Assembly (NCBI GenBank): GCA_029204225.1
Contig: MU832163.1
Span: forward strand, 1 to 64,000
Reading direction: 5' to 3'
Source: Diphasiastrum complanatum
Lineage: Eukaryota > Streptophyta > Lycopodiopsida > Lycopodiales > Lycopodiaceae
DNA length: 64,000 nucleotides
Of the stretch, positions 1-10,139 are shown piece by piece; positions within the stretch are counted from its first letter, which is position 1; each line of letters starts with the position of its first letter. The notes beneath the pieces are model-generated. The model did no database searches. It was not told the DNA's origin and saw nothing but the letters and a program-made list of their open reading frames with translations. A program made the translations under genes and the position numbers.

Positions 1-20
1 GAGAGAGAGAGAGAGAGAGA
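1..20. repeat. (GA)n microsatellite, runs off the window edge
   Basis: The window opens inside an uninterrupted GA dinucleotide run that probably continues upstream. Similar purine/pyrimidine runs recur at 42781 and 53842. Confidence 0.9.
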
Positions 21-1479
21 GGAGAGAACATGATACATCTAACATTTGCAACTTTTGCAGAAGAAGGACCATAATTTGGTTTCAAGAAAAAGAGTAGCAA
101 GAGAGATCTGAGAATATTATTGATAGGATAAATTACATGAGATATTGGGATTTGGATCATCATTGCCCTAGATGATGCTTCTTGTTGATGATGACACCTT
201 GCATGATATAAATTAGTTTCATCAATGTCTTGTGATTCAATCCATGTCTCCAAATCTCTAGAACGTTCTTACCACCCAACCACACATATCCTAGATGTTT
301 GCACATAGTCCTCCACGATACTCCACGTGGATTCCACAAACTTGACCACCCCTTTAAAAAAGAGAACACGGCTTGGACGTATTATGACTAGTTTGAAAGA
401 TAATTGCAAATTACTACGCATTGTTTGATCTGTCAAAAGACATTCTAGGTTTTCTGTCTGGCCTTCCTCTTCCACCTAGCTTGCAACCATAGTAAAAAAC
501 CTTTATTAGAAGTAGATATTCGTGTTGGCCACTCCAATCACCATTACCATTAAATGGAACACCATTTACAGTATTGGGGTCAAATGTACATGATCATGCC
601 TAGTGAACACTTTCCTGAGGCTGGTTTGGGCCTTTTTGGCATTGATAGTATTGAGGTCCTCTTTAAAGTAGTGTTGTGACATTGATGCCATATGCAGACG
701 TCAATACAATTGGGGTGATTGGCATGCTTTTGTGTCGTCACCAATGAGGATGCAAGTATATGGCTTGAATTCAAATGCTTGTTCTATTAGAGGAGCAACG
801 CATGCAAGGAGGCAACATCTCAAGGGCAAATCGTACATACATTGATGGACGTCCAGATGTGCATGGAAACATTGTTGCATATATAAATAGTTCCATTGGC
901 CACCCTCCTATTGACGAATTATGATTTTGAAGAACGCACCAATGGAAAAGAAGAATATTTACTAGAATGTAAAGGGACACTTATGGAATGGTCCTGTGCC
1001 ACTAGATCTATCAGGTTTGTGGAGGAATTGTTCATCAAGTATAGTTTCAACCGTTCTCTACCCAAATGTTTGCAAAAGACGAGAAGTCAAATGTGAAAGA
1101 TTTAAATTTTGGTTGATATGTAGAGATGTATAATCCATGCATCTTGATTGTATTTGGTTTGTGTCATTAAATATGTCAAATGTTAGGAGCATTATTCGTC
1201 ATTTGTCTAGATTAAATGTTAGGAGCATTATTCGTCTTTGTGTTCATTGAATTTTAACAAGTTGAAAAGACCAAATCTGTCTAATAGATACATTGGTATG
1301 TTCGTACTTTATAAACCTAAGAGGTGATTTATATTCATATGCAACATTTAGATCTATCAAGTATTTGGGAGGAATGTTTATCAAGCATTGCTTCAACCTT
1401 ACTTCTTGTTATTTTGATATATAGGATCTTCATCCTCATTTAGTGTTGGAGACAATAATCCTCATAATGGTCGACGTAG
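21..1479. other. AT-rich stretch, no gene recognised
   Basis: Only short frames without recognisable motifs are visible on either strand. Because a CACTA transposase relic follows directly, this may be its degraded 5' part, but no terminal inverted repeat was found. Confidence 0.4.
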
Positions 1480-2625
1480 ACGATGAATGCAATACAACGG
1501 TCCACATATAAAGCAATTACCTCGTCGTCTACGTCAAGGCTTAAAAGAGATGATGGAAATTGATGAGCGCATTAATCAAGAGACTAATGCATCTGAATCT
1601 AGCTCATCTAGATCTACTTCTTCGCAAACAAGTTCCAACGATGAAAATGAGCTTCCAATGAATGATGAATTTGAAGTCATAGGAGACATGTTGGATGATA
1701 TGTACGAGAACAATATTGCAGCTAGCACAATGAACAAGATGAGGAGGCACTTTTGTCTAATGAAGAAAGAAAATTGCGAGAAGGTCAAAGATCGCATTGT
1801 ATCCTGGAGCAAAGACATCTCGTTTGACGACTTCTCTACTTCTATTAAATCTTCAAGCCAAATATAGATGGAGTGACCAAAGCCTCACATCATTATTTGA
1901 ATAAAAAAAATTTCATCTACTTGTCATTTTTTCTTTGAAACAAAATTTACAATTTGGACATCGAGCGATATTTTTTTTACAAAGACTCCTTTTGTCATGT
2001 ACAGACTATTGAAAAACAAAATTCTCCCAGAATAGAATGTCATGCATGAGACAAGAGATGAGGCACGAAAGATGTTGACTAACATCGGGATGGACTACAA
2101 GCAATATCATGCATGTCCAAAAGATTATATTTTATATCGAGGAAGGTACGAATCACTCAAGAAATGTCCCATTTGTGATACTCCTCGATATAGAGATGAT
2201 TTGCAAGGGGCAACCATTCCGTGCAAAGTTTTACGACATTTTCCAGTAATTCCACGATTGCAACATTTATTTCGTTGTACATCTCTTGCACAACTTATGG
2301 ACTGGCATGCACACCATACCTCTACGGATGGGATGATGAGGGTACCTTCAGATTCACCTGCATGGAAACACATCAACAAAGAGTATCCAAGCTTTGCCAA
2401 TGAGTCAAGAAATGTGAGATTTGGTCTTGCAACAGTTGGTGTGAACCCCTTTGGTGTACGAGCAATTACGTGGTCCAATTTGGCCTGTTTGCTTGGTAAA
2501 CTATAATACTCCCCCTTGGTTGAGTACAAAAAAGGAACACATTATGTTGGCACTTTTAATTCCTGGCCAACGCAAGGTTAAGAACATGGATGAGATGACT
2601 CCTTAAAGCCCTCTTCATGGTGCTC
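1480..2625 (+). pseudogene. CACTA (En/Spm) TNP2-type transposase, broken fragment
   Basis: Conceptual translation in shifting frames matches the N-terminal half of plant TNP2-like CACTA transposases. An acidic leader lies at about 1487-1795. A frame-shifted segment at about 1800-1905 contains the words LYPGAKTSRLT and KYRWSDQSLTSLFE. The best-preserved block, 2042-2506, has HACPKDYILY, the zinc-knuckle-like CPICDTPRY, PVIPRLQHLF and DGMMRVPSDSPAWKHI, all in the family order. After 2506 the frame shifts again into a block equivalent to PPWLSTKKEH and LALLIPGQRKVKNMD. Stops and frameshifts, and the absence of the catalytic C-terminal half, make this a dead fragment. Family identity rests on order and spacing of motifs; element ends were not found. 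Confidence 0.8.
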
Positions 2626-2659
2626 CTTTTTGATGGAAATCCGAGACCTCCATGTCTCA

Positions 2660-5193
2660 TAATGATCACAACAAGTATGACCATTCAATATGCATTCCTA
2701 TGATTATCAAGATTACCTATGCTAGAAATATAAGTCCAAAAATCACCACAACTTGGCATGATTTTTTCAATATTGAAATCAAAAGGTATTTCCATCTCAA
2801 TAAGGCTAACTACTTGCTTATGGATATAAGTGTCCACTTTGGATGCTTCACTTATTCTCATAAGAAGTTTACAACTTGCCTTTAAGATTGAAAACTTACA
2901 ATTTTCATCTTTATGAATGAACACATCATTCATGATCTTATTGAAACCAAAAGATCCTACATTATGAAGATATTTCCATTTCCTTGACTTCATAACTAAT
3001 GTAAGCTTACAAGGAAAACATATTTTGCTATCTTTTAAGGCATCACACTCAACTAGTATTGCCTTAATCCACCTTTGAGATACAAAAATCTCTTCAAAGC
3101 AAAATGGTTCTTCATAAGTTGACATGAGAGCATAAATGAAACTATTTTCATTTGTGATTGCTCCTTATTCTTGATTGATTTCTCTTGGATAATAACAATA
3201 AGTTTGAACTTGTCCAAAGTTCCAAGCAAAATACTTTCCAAGGACATAAAATAAAATCCAAGTTACTTTCATGAAAGTGACATCTATCTTTGCATCTTGA
3301 ACCAAGCAATACACTTCCAAATGAAAATTTCAAAGATTTGACATGTGTTGTGATGGACTCTTGAAGACAAATCTTGCAAGTCCTTGTGAGACTCCAAGCC
3401 TCATTCACCTTTCCACAAAGGAAACACCTTTCCTTGGACTTGTCCTTCTTGTATTTGCATTTTGAACTTGAAGCTCCATCCTTCACCTCGGCCCCTTGCT
3501 TTGGTTCTCCTTGGATGGATTGGTCTTCTGTTTGTAGCATCTTGAAAAAAAATATCCTCCCTCGCCACAAAGGTTGCACTCAGGATCCTTTCTTTTCTTC
3601 AATAGGATGCCACCTATTGATGTCATGTGAATAAAAAATGTGATATTATTCTACAAATGTAATTTGTGACTTTCAAGAGACTATATTTGAACATCTTCAA
3701 CAATCTAGAAGGATCTACGAAAGATCTAGCTCACAAACCTAAGAATCAATCTTCACAGTAATGACTAGTCACTTGGAAACTTTGCTTTGATCACTAAGAC
3801 AAAAGCACACAATCTTTGAGTCAAATCACTAAAGAAATCAGGTCCAATCTCCTTTTGGACTCATCAAATACCAATGACTCTTCTTTTTGAAAGTTGAAAT
3901 GGATATGAAAAAGATTTGACACCAGATTTTTCTTTTCACTTGACTAGTTCTCTCAACACTTGAGATTCTTGAACAAAAGATGGGTTTTGTTTCAAATACA
4001 TGAAAATCAAACTTAATCACTTCTTTTGGACTCACTCTTGACCCAAATAATATCACACTTGAGATTTAGAATGAATTTGATTTGATTTGACAACAAACCA
4101 TACCACCAATTTTTCACAAAGCTTAAAAAATTAGACAATTAGAGATTCACAAAGATCTCAACCATGCATGAATACTCAAATATGGAATCCTCCTCATTCT
4201 AGACATTCAATGGGATCTCAAATTGACCCTCACACTCTCACAAAGAAAGCTGAATAGAACTAATTTGAGTTTCATACATACTATGTCAATTTTTGCTCAA
4301 TAAATTGATTCAATCACCCCTATTGGATTCCACCAAAGAGCTAATGCCACTTAGAAAGATTTGATCACCTAGGAGAACACAAATTCTCCACCAATAACAA
4401 CACAAAATGAGCTTCTAGATCTTGCCTTCTACAAAGGAAGAAACTCTTAGAAAATTGGATCTCTCTCTACACATTTGCCATAGACACCTTAATGACTCTT
4501 TTCAAACCTCACAAACACTCAAACAAATTGAGTAGGATTGAATAATGTGACTTGGATCTCAATCTCTTTTCTAGAACTATCAATTGAAGCCAATCTATGT
4601 CAAATTCTACAAAAGATTTGCATAGACTATATGCACTAGAAACTCTCAAAGGTTTCACTTGGAGGACAGATCCAAGGATGTTTTCTAGCAAATCGATGCT
4701 TCTAAACTTAACCCTATCACTCAAACAAATCTAGAGTGATGGTACAACGGATTTCAACCTCTCACCTTGCATATCACTCCTTAATCTATGATTTTTAGCA
4801 AAATCTCTCTCAACTTCAACATGCACTCAAAAAATCAGAGATAATCAATTAATGCACCTAATTCAAGCTTCAAATTTAATTTCTTGGCTGGTCTAATCCA
4901 AGAACTAATCAAGGGATTAGATTCTCTATAGAAAATGCTTGATTTTGCACCAAAAATCACTCAAATTGGGTATGTGAGTCAAATTCTACAAAATTTTGAA
5001 ATTTCTCAGTTTTGTATGGCCTCACACGTGTGAAAAGAGTTCCTACAGCCCACAACAAGATCTGGACCAAAAATTTTGAGGATAGCTATCAAATCCAACT
5101 CGCTACACAAAATTTGACTGGTTTCCAAAAAGCTGCTGATTTTGGCTTTGATTTGGATTAACCCTATCAATTTCAACAAAACCTCTTGTACTA
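2660..5193 (-). pseudogene. Antisense Ty1/copia retrotransposon remnant
   Basis: On the minus strand, 3125-2685 begins with a degenerate version of the copia region leading into reverse transcriptase (EPFCFEEIFVSQRWIKA, then CDALKDSKI). Upstream of it, 3580-3150 is Lys/Ser-rich with CFLCGK, possibly the remains of the gag zinc knuckle. The remaining 3640-5190 is AT-rich with no clear domain and probably holds the leader and decayed gag. A minus-strand primer-binding site at 5194-5206 marks the 5' end of the internal region. Frames are broken throughout. Assignment to copia is moderately secure; internal boundaries are approximate. Confidence 0.55.
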
Positions 5194-5206
5194 GGCTCTG
5201 ATACCA
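5194..5206 (-). promoter_or_regulatory. Retrotransposon primer-binding site (initiator tRNA-Met)
   Basis: The + strand reads GGCTCTGATACCA, the reverse complement of TGGTATCAGAGCC, the standard plant LTR-element primer-binding site for tRNA-iMet. It directly abuts an LTR end (CA on the minus strand) at 5207. Confidence 0.75.
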
Positions 5207-5900
5207 TGTGAAAAAAGTACAAAAAGGACCAAGAGTGGATCCTAATCTGATCCTCAAGAGGGATTGGTTGTCAGATTACTTGATCTATCAATCTATTTGA
5301 GATTAAGATCAATCTAGATCAATTCTAGACACGAAATCCTAACAAGAACAATCATTAATTGAAGGTAGGTGTACTTTCTGGTTTCCCACGTGTGAAGCCT
5401 TGTCTGAGTACGGACTCCAACCTGAAAATCAAGTACACATTGATAGAACCTCAAAACAATCAAAACAAATGTAGACAAATGGAGAGAATCACTCAAAATT
5501 GCTTCCAAAACCAAGATTGGTGTCTCACACTGATTATGGCCAAATGTGGCTCTATATATACAATAAGTGGGAGCTCGTGGCACTGATCATCCCTCTGATC
5601 CCACATGTGTGAAGGTGCTTTGTCATATGATGATTCATCATGCAAAACTGACACTTGGACAAAACCTTCTATTTTGGGCACTTTTGGTCCATTTTCCTTC
5701 TATATGGAGATCTACTTGTAAATCTTCTAGAAGTCAAAATTCGCCTACTTCAGTTTATTCCACACATGTGAGATGTCCTCTAGATATGACACCTAACCAA
5801 AGGATGTGGCTCATGCAATCAATAGATTGATGCCATGTGTCATTTGTCTAGAAAACCAGTTTTTGGCCATTTTAGCCACTAGAACTTGAATCAAATCATA
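5207..5900 (-). repeat. 5' LTR of the antisense copia remnant (outer edge unresolved)
   Basis: The sequence starts with TG next to the primer-binding site, as an LTR read from the minus strand should. It contains several near-palindromic ACACGTGTG or ACATGTGTG motifs (about 5386, 5604 and 5763). I could not place the right edge or a target duplication, so the end is approximate. Confidence 0.4.
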
Positions 5901-6109
5901 TGTACAACATATATGATTATGGTAAATGACAAGTACACTAGTTTGACATGTGGGAACAGGCTACACGCATGTGTGTTTATCTACATACAAGATTTTTGGC
6001 CTCTACCAAGCTTATTTTTGCATTTTTCACATCATGAACTCACTTTGTGCCCTGGTTTGAGTGTCCATGTATTTGTTTCAAATGACTTATTGGATACCAT
6101 CATTGTGGA

Positions 6110-6830
6110 ATAATAAGCTTTCACAATTCATACAACATATTTAAAAGACCGAAACACATTCCTTCTAGATTTATTTTGATAATCCACTGACAAACCTATG
6201 ATGAATTGCAAGAGCGCAAACTTTGAATCGAATGATAGAACTTTATTCTATAAATCCATGAACTCTTGGAGATAAGAGTCCAGACTCTTCGTCCCTATCT
6301 TGCATTTTACAAACTTTTGATAGTAGTCAAAATCATCCGCAACTACCAATGATTTTCTAAACACCTCCATGAATCAATCTCATGTGACTAGTTTTGGTTG
6401 CAAATGACGATGCTTTTTCACAGAAAAGTAGAATTATACTTTCTACTTTTTTTTTGGAATGCCATGAAGATTGAAAAATCATTCAATTTGGTCAACCAAT
6501 CATCCATGATGACGTTTTTGCACAGAAAATAGAAGCATATTTGTTATTTTTGTTGAATGCCGTGAAGATTGAAACAATTGTTCCATTTGGTCAGCTAGTC
6601 ATCCACCCTAATATGGTTCAGGTTGAAAATCTAAACTCAGAGAAGCTAAGCTCTTGAATTGTGTCAGCAAAACTTCCATCTGTTGATTTCGCAGATTGTC
6701 TCAATTGTTCATTTCTATGAGTGCCGCTCTCAATTGTTGACAAATCTATAAGTATGTCGACATAGTAGCCACTCCACTCCACTCCAATCGGACTTGTAAT
6801 TCCGTCCATCATTATTAATTATTTGTTACA
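6110..6830 (-). pseudogene. Gypsy-type gag remnant, antisense
   Basis: Minus-strand translation between about 6410 and 6120 gives a gag-like series: FMEVFRKSLVVADD, TKSLDSYLQEFMDL, ALLQFIIGLSVDYQ. This fits the retrotransposon Gag pattern in which a framework helix is followed by a short Y..EF..L stretch. Upstream, FSEFRFST and ILGWMTS could be the preceding core. Two diverged copies of a roughly 100-bp block (about 6404-6505 and 6506-6604) lie in tandem within it. In-frame stops show decay. The family call is tentative. Confidence 0.4.
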
Positions 6831-7818
6831 AGAAATTGCTTAATTATTTGACAAACATGTCTATCTCTTCAACAATAAGAAAACTAGATGTGACCTCATA
6901 TCAGACCAAACAAAAATATCAAAAAAGACAATTTCACTATTTTAAGCCACTTTTAGAGGGAAATCAATGACCATTCTCGACACCTAATTCCATCACCAAT
7001 CAATACAACATTTTTCTAGCATGCCTGACATGCAGTAATCTCCATACGGAATTTATGTGAACAATCATTCCAAGCCAAAAAAATTGTAGTTTAGTGTTTC
7101 ATTATTAGAGAATTGAAGAAATTAATTATATTTACATATTTGAGCACTCCCTTGAGAGAGATTACACGTTATGATGTACGTTCACTCTTTTACGATTATT
7201 TTTGGCATATATTGTCGAAATAAATTGGAAGTAGTCAAAACGTCGACTAACCATTAGAATTGATCTATCATCATCATTATTCCAGCAATTGTTGTCGCTA
7301 AAATCCTTAAAAGGAGGTGTTCCTCACCATCCTTTACACTTGGGAAAATTCTTATTAGTAACCTTAAAGTTGCACCTGGTTCAATGGGCGTTCAATCTTG
7401 GCGAGGCTTAACAGCCTTGCCATAATTTTACAACCATTTTACCAAGTTCAAAGGTCACGAAGAAGACCATTCCCAAATATGAATGAGCTTGATTTGAAGA
7501 GATGTTAAAAACAATATTGCTCAAAAAGAGGAGCTCTACATGTTGGTAACCTAAACTAAGTGATTGTAGTTTATAAATCTCTTTCATTAACCACAACAAT
7601 AGCTTGTGGAACAAAACACTTTTTGAAAACTACATGGTTATTTTCAAGCACTATATTACAACATTTGAGATTAGTAAGATAACTTGATGACCTTTCTCTC
7701 ATTTTGCACAAGAATATAAAAACAATCTAATACTTCCTATTTGATTGGAAAATTCACATCAAAGAGATTAAAGTTGATGTACTTTGAGGTCGGCAGCTGT
7801 AGCATAAGATAGGAGGGC
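6831..7818. other. AT-rich stretch, no gene recognised
   Basis: No convincing coding motif was found on either strand. It lies between two retrotransposon gag remnants and is likely degraded element sequence. Confidence 0.4.
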
Positions 7819-8370
7819 TCAGATCGACGAATGCTTGACTACTGGACTGAAAGTCTCGCTGTAATCGACATTGGGGATCACCCAGCTGTTGTATGAGCTT
7901 GGCAAGCTTGTAAGCAGTTGCATCACTGCTTCTTGATCGTTTATGACAAATCCGACAGTGACCATTTGTCTTAGCAAGTTCTTGAATTGATCGATGTGAT
8001 TCTGCAGGGAATCACCATTCGCCATCTTGAGAGAGTAAAATTTCTTCCTAAGATGTAGCTTGGAAGCTATATTTCGCACTTCGTATAGTGTGCTCAAGAT
8101 GACCCAGACTTCTTTCGATGTCTGGGCCTCGGATACATGGCAGATCTGGGTATCCGTAATGTTGAGGATGATCAGCGCGAAAGCCTTTCTATCCTTCAGC
8201 TTCCATCTGGCGATTGCTGCGTCGTCTGCTTTGGGTTTCCCTTCTTCACCTGTAACAACGTCATACAATTCTTTAGCCATTAGTACAGTTTTTATCTTAA
8301 ATTTCCATAGATGGTAATTGGCTCCATCAAGCTTGTCCATGATAGGACTGGCTTTCCCTTGGGATTCCAT
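7819..8370 (-). pseudogene. Copia gag fragment joined by deletion to an RT motif
   Basis: The 183-codon frame starts with a typical copia Gag N-terminus (KLDGANYHLWKFKIKTVL), followed by DTQICHVSEAQTSKEVW, a leucine-rich stretch, and LLTSLPSSYNSWV at about residue 160. Gag then passes in frame into VDYSETFSPVVKHSSI. That resembles the DYxETFSPVVK motif at the start of copia reverse transcriptase, normally more than 600 codons downstream. Zinc knuckle, protease and integrase are therefore missing, which points to one internal deletion. The start was chosen because it lies about 140 bp inside the adjacent primer-binding site and matches the family N-terminus. Confidence 0.75.
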
Positions 8371-8509
8371 GTGGAAGATTAGTCTAGGTGATAGGAAAAA
8401 CTATTAGTGACCTAAGTATGAAAATCTAGTACTAAATTACAGAACAAGAAGACAATTCCTCTATCGGCTGGTAGAGTCTTGTACTGTGGAAGCTTATCAG
8501 GCTACGAAA

Positions 8510-8524
8510 ATAGACTTGATACCA
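8510..8524 (-). promoter_or_regulatory. Primer-binding site of the antisense copia
   Basis: The minus strand reads TGGTATCAAGTC directly after an LTR end (CA). This is a one-base variant of the usual tRNA-iMet site and lies just upstream of the gag start at 8370. Confidence 0.6.
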
Positions 8525-9290
8525 TGTTGGAGAAAGAGGGTGTGTGAGTGTGAAAAACTAAAATAGCTCGAAAAGAAAACGAATACGAAAAGAAGCGAAC
8601 TCGAAACTCGAACGAGATACGAACTCGAACGGAAAGTGTTTGTGCGCAGCGGAATGAACTATATTACTCTTTCCCTAAGCATGACTATGCCTATCAGAAA
8701 TGAACAGAACATTAGTGATAGAAATCACGGTCGATCTGATTACGTAGCCAAACATTAAGCAACAAAACATCAGAAGGATAATTTGTCGCGAACAACTAGA
8801 CAAATTATTTGTCACGAATGATTCGCGAAGAGCTAGACTGAGCTCGACTGATAATCAGTCTCGAATTAGCCGTGAAAGGCAAGACTAAATATTAGTCGCG
8901 AACAACTAGACTAATAATAATTCGCTAAGAACAGATTACCAGACAGAATGTAGAAAAGCATAGCAACATTGACACAAATCCGAACGCAGAACAAAACAGA
9001 GTTGTTATCAGATTGAGTATAGCAAAATATACATGTCAATAATGCTGTGGAGCACAAGACAGTAGCGGACGAAACCGCGTGCTTTACAAAGATAATCCAA
9101 TCTGTAAAAGGAATGAACCTATTACTGACAATACAAAAAATCAATGCGCGAGGGCATGTACTTCGTCTATCTCTGATAATGTGCAAAAAAATAGGAAAAT
9201 AAAAAAAATGAAAATAAAAAACGCGAAAAAAAAACTGCAAAAAAATATTTTTACACTCGCCATTAAGCACGGGAAGACCAGCTGCCTTAT
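8525..9290 (-). repeat. 5' LTR of the antisense copia (right edge unresolved)
   Basis: It begins TGTTGGAG on the + strand next to the primer-binding site. Inside, at about 8770-8935, are short imperfect repeats built around GTCGCGAACAACTAGAC and ATTCGCGAA, the kind of internal LTR repeat that may bind regulators. The right edge was not resolved; this LTR may reach close to the promoter of the Argonaute gene. Confidence 0.4.
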
Positions 9291-9539
9291 GGCCTTATGT
9301 GCAACTCAGGGGCCCTACCTCAAAGGCCCCCTCCCCCTAAAAAAGAAAGAAAAAGAAAAATGCAAGGTAAAGTACCAAAGCTAAAAAAGCAAACACACAT
9401 GCAAGGCACATTGCTTAGTTTTGTAAATTGAGACCTTCAAAAAAAAAATAAAAAAAAATAAAAGGGCAAAAAGAAAAGAAAAGCAGCTTTTCAGCTTTTA
9501 GTGCCTGAGCTACATTTGTAAGAGCCAAGCATTTATTTA

Positions 9540-10139
9540 AACTAGCGAGAACTCAAACTAGGCTACTTTTCTCAGGCTTTTTTACCAGATCGGGCGGGGG
9601 CGGGGCGTCACTGGTAGTTGATTGCTCGATCATCTATTGTCTGCGTTATACCATGCGTTGCTTCTGGATGAGCGTTTGATTGTCGATGAGGTTTGCTCTA
9701 CGATTATTAATTTCTTTTGAACTTTTGTGAAGAGGCTAGGGATTTCGATGCCGCTTTTGCGCTCTATTGCCTACGTCTTATTGATGCTTCATTCTGCAGG
9801 TAGGTATTCTCTTCTGAAAGGTAACGATGGTAGAGATGTTTTCTAGTGTTTGTTTTTTTAGATTTTCTTGAGCTTTGTAGCATCGTAGGTAGCTCATTTG
9901 CGTTTGGTCGTTGCTCTCAATTAAGAGCATTGCAAAAGTGCAGGCGGTAGCTGTGAATTATGTGATTGTGTGCGTTTGCAGAGGTGGAAAATATCGAGCA
10001 GGTGTTTGTAGGATGTTGAAGATTTGGACGTCTTTTACCAAGATTCTGTACAGTTGACTGATATCAAGGTGTTTGTAGGATGTTGAAGATTTGGACATCT
10101 TTTACCAAGATTCTGTACAGTTGACTGATATCAAGCGCA
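9540..10139 (+). promoter_or_regulatory. Probable promoter and 5' UTR of the AGO4-type gene
   Basis: This is the only unique-looking sequence between the copia LTR and the start codon. A GC-rich stretch GGGCGGGGGCGGGGCG lies at about 9592-9607. CTGCAG followed by GTAGGT near 9800 and TTTGCAG near 9980 could delimit a 5' UTR intron, which I cannot confirm. The last 130 bp before the start are a tandem duplication. No TATA box stands out. Confidence 0.4.
10001..10134 (+). repeat. 67-bp tandem duplication in the 5' UTR
   Basis: Two adjacent 67-bp copies (10001-10067 and 10068-10134) differ by a single base (GACG versus GACA). The second copy ends five bases before the ATG at 10140. The duplication is young, judging by its near identity, and lies in the leader of the Argonaute gene. 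Confidence 0.95.

Noticed and set aside
8911-9384. Frames of about 100-119 codons on both strands in the copia LTR
   Set aside because: Overlapping opposite-strand frames in A-rich low-complexity LTR sequence without any motif.
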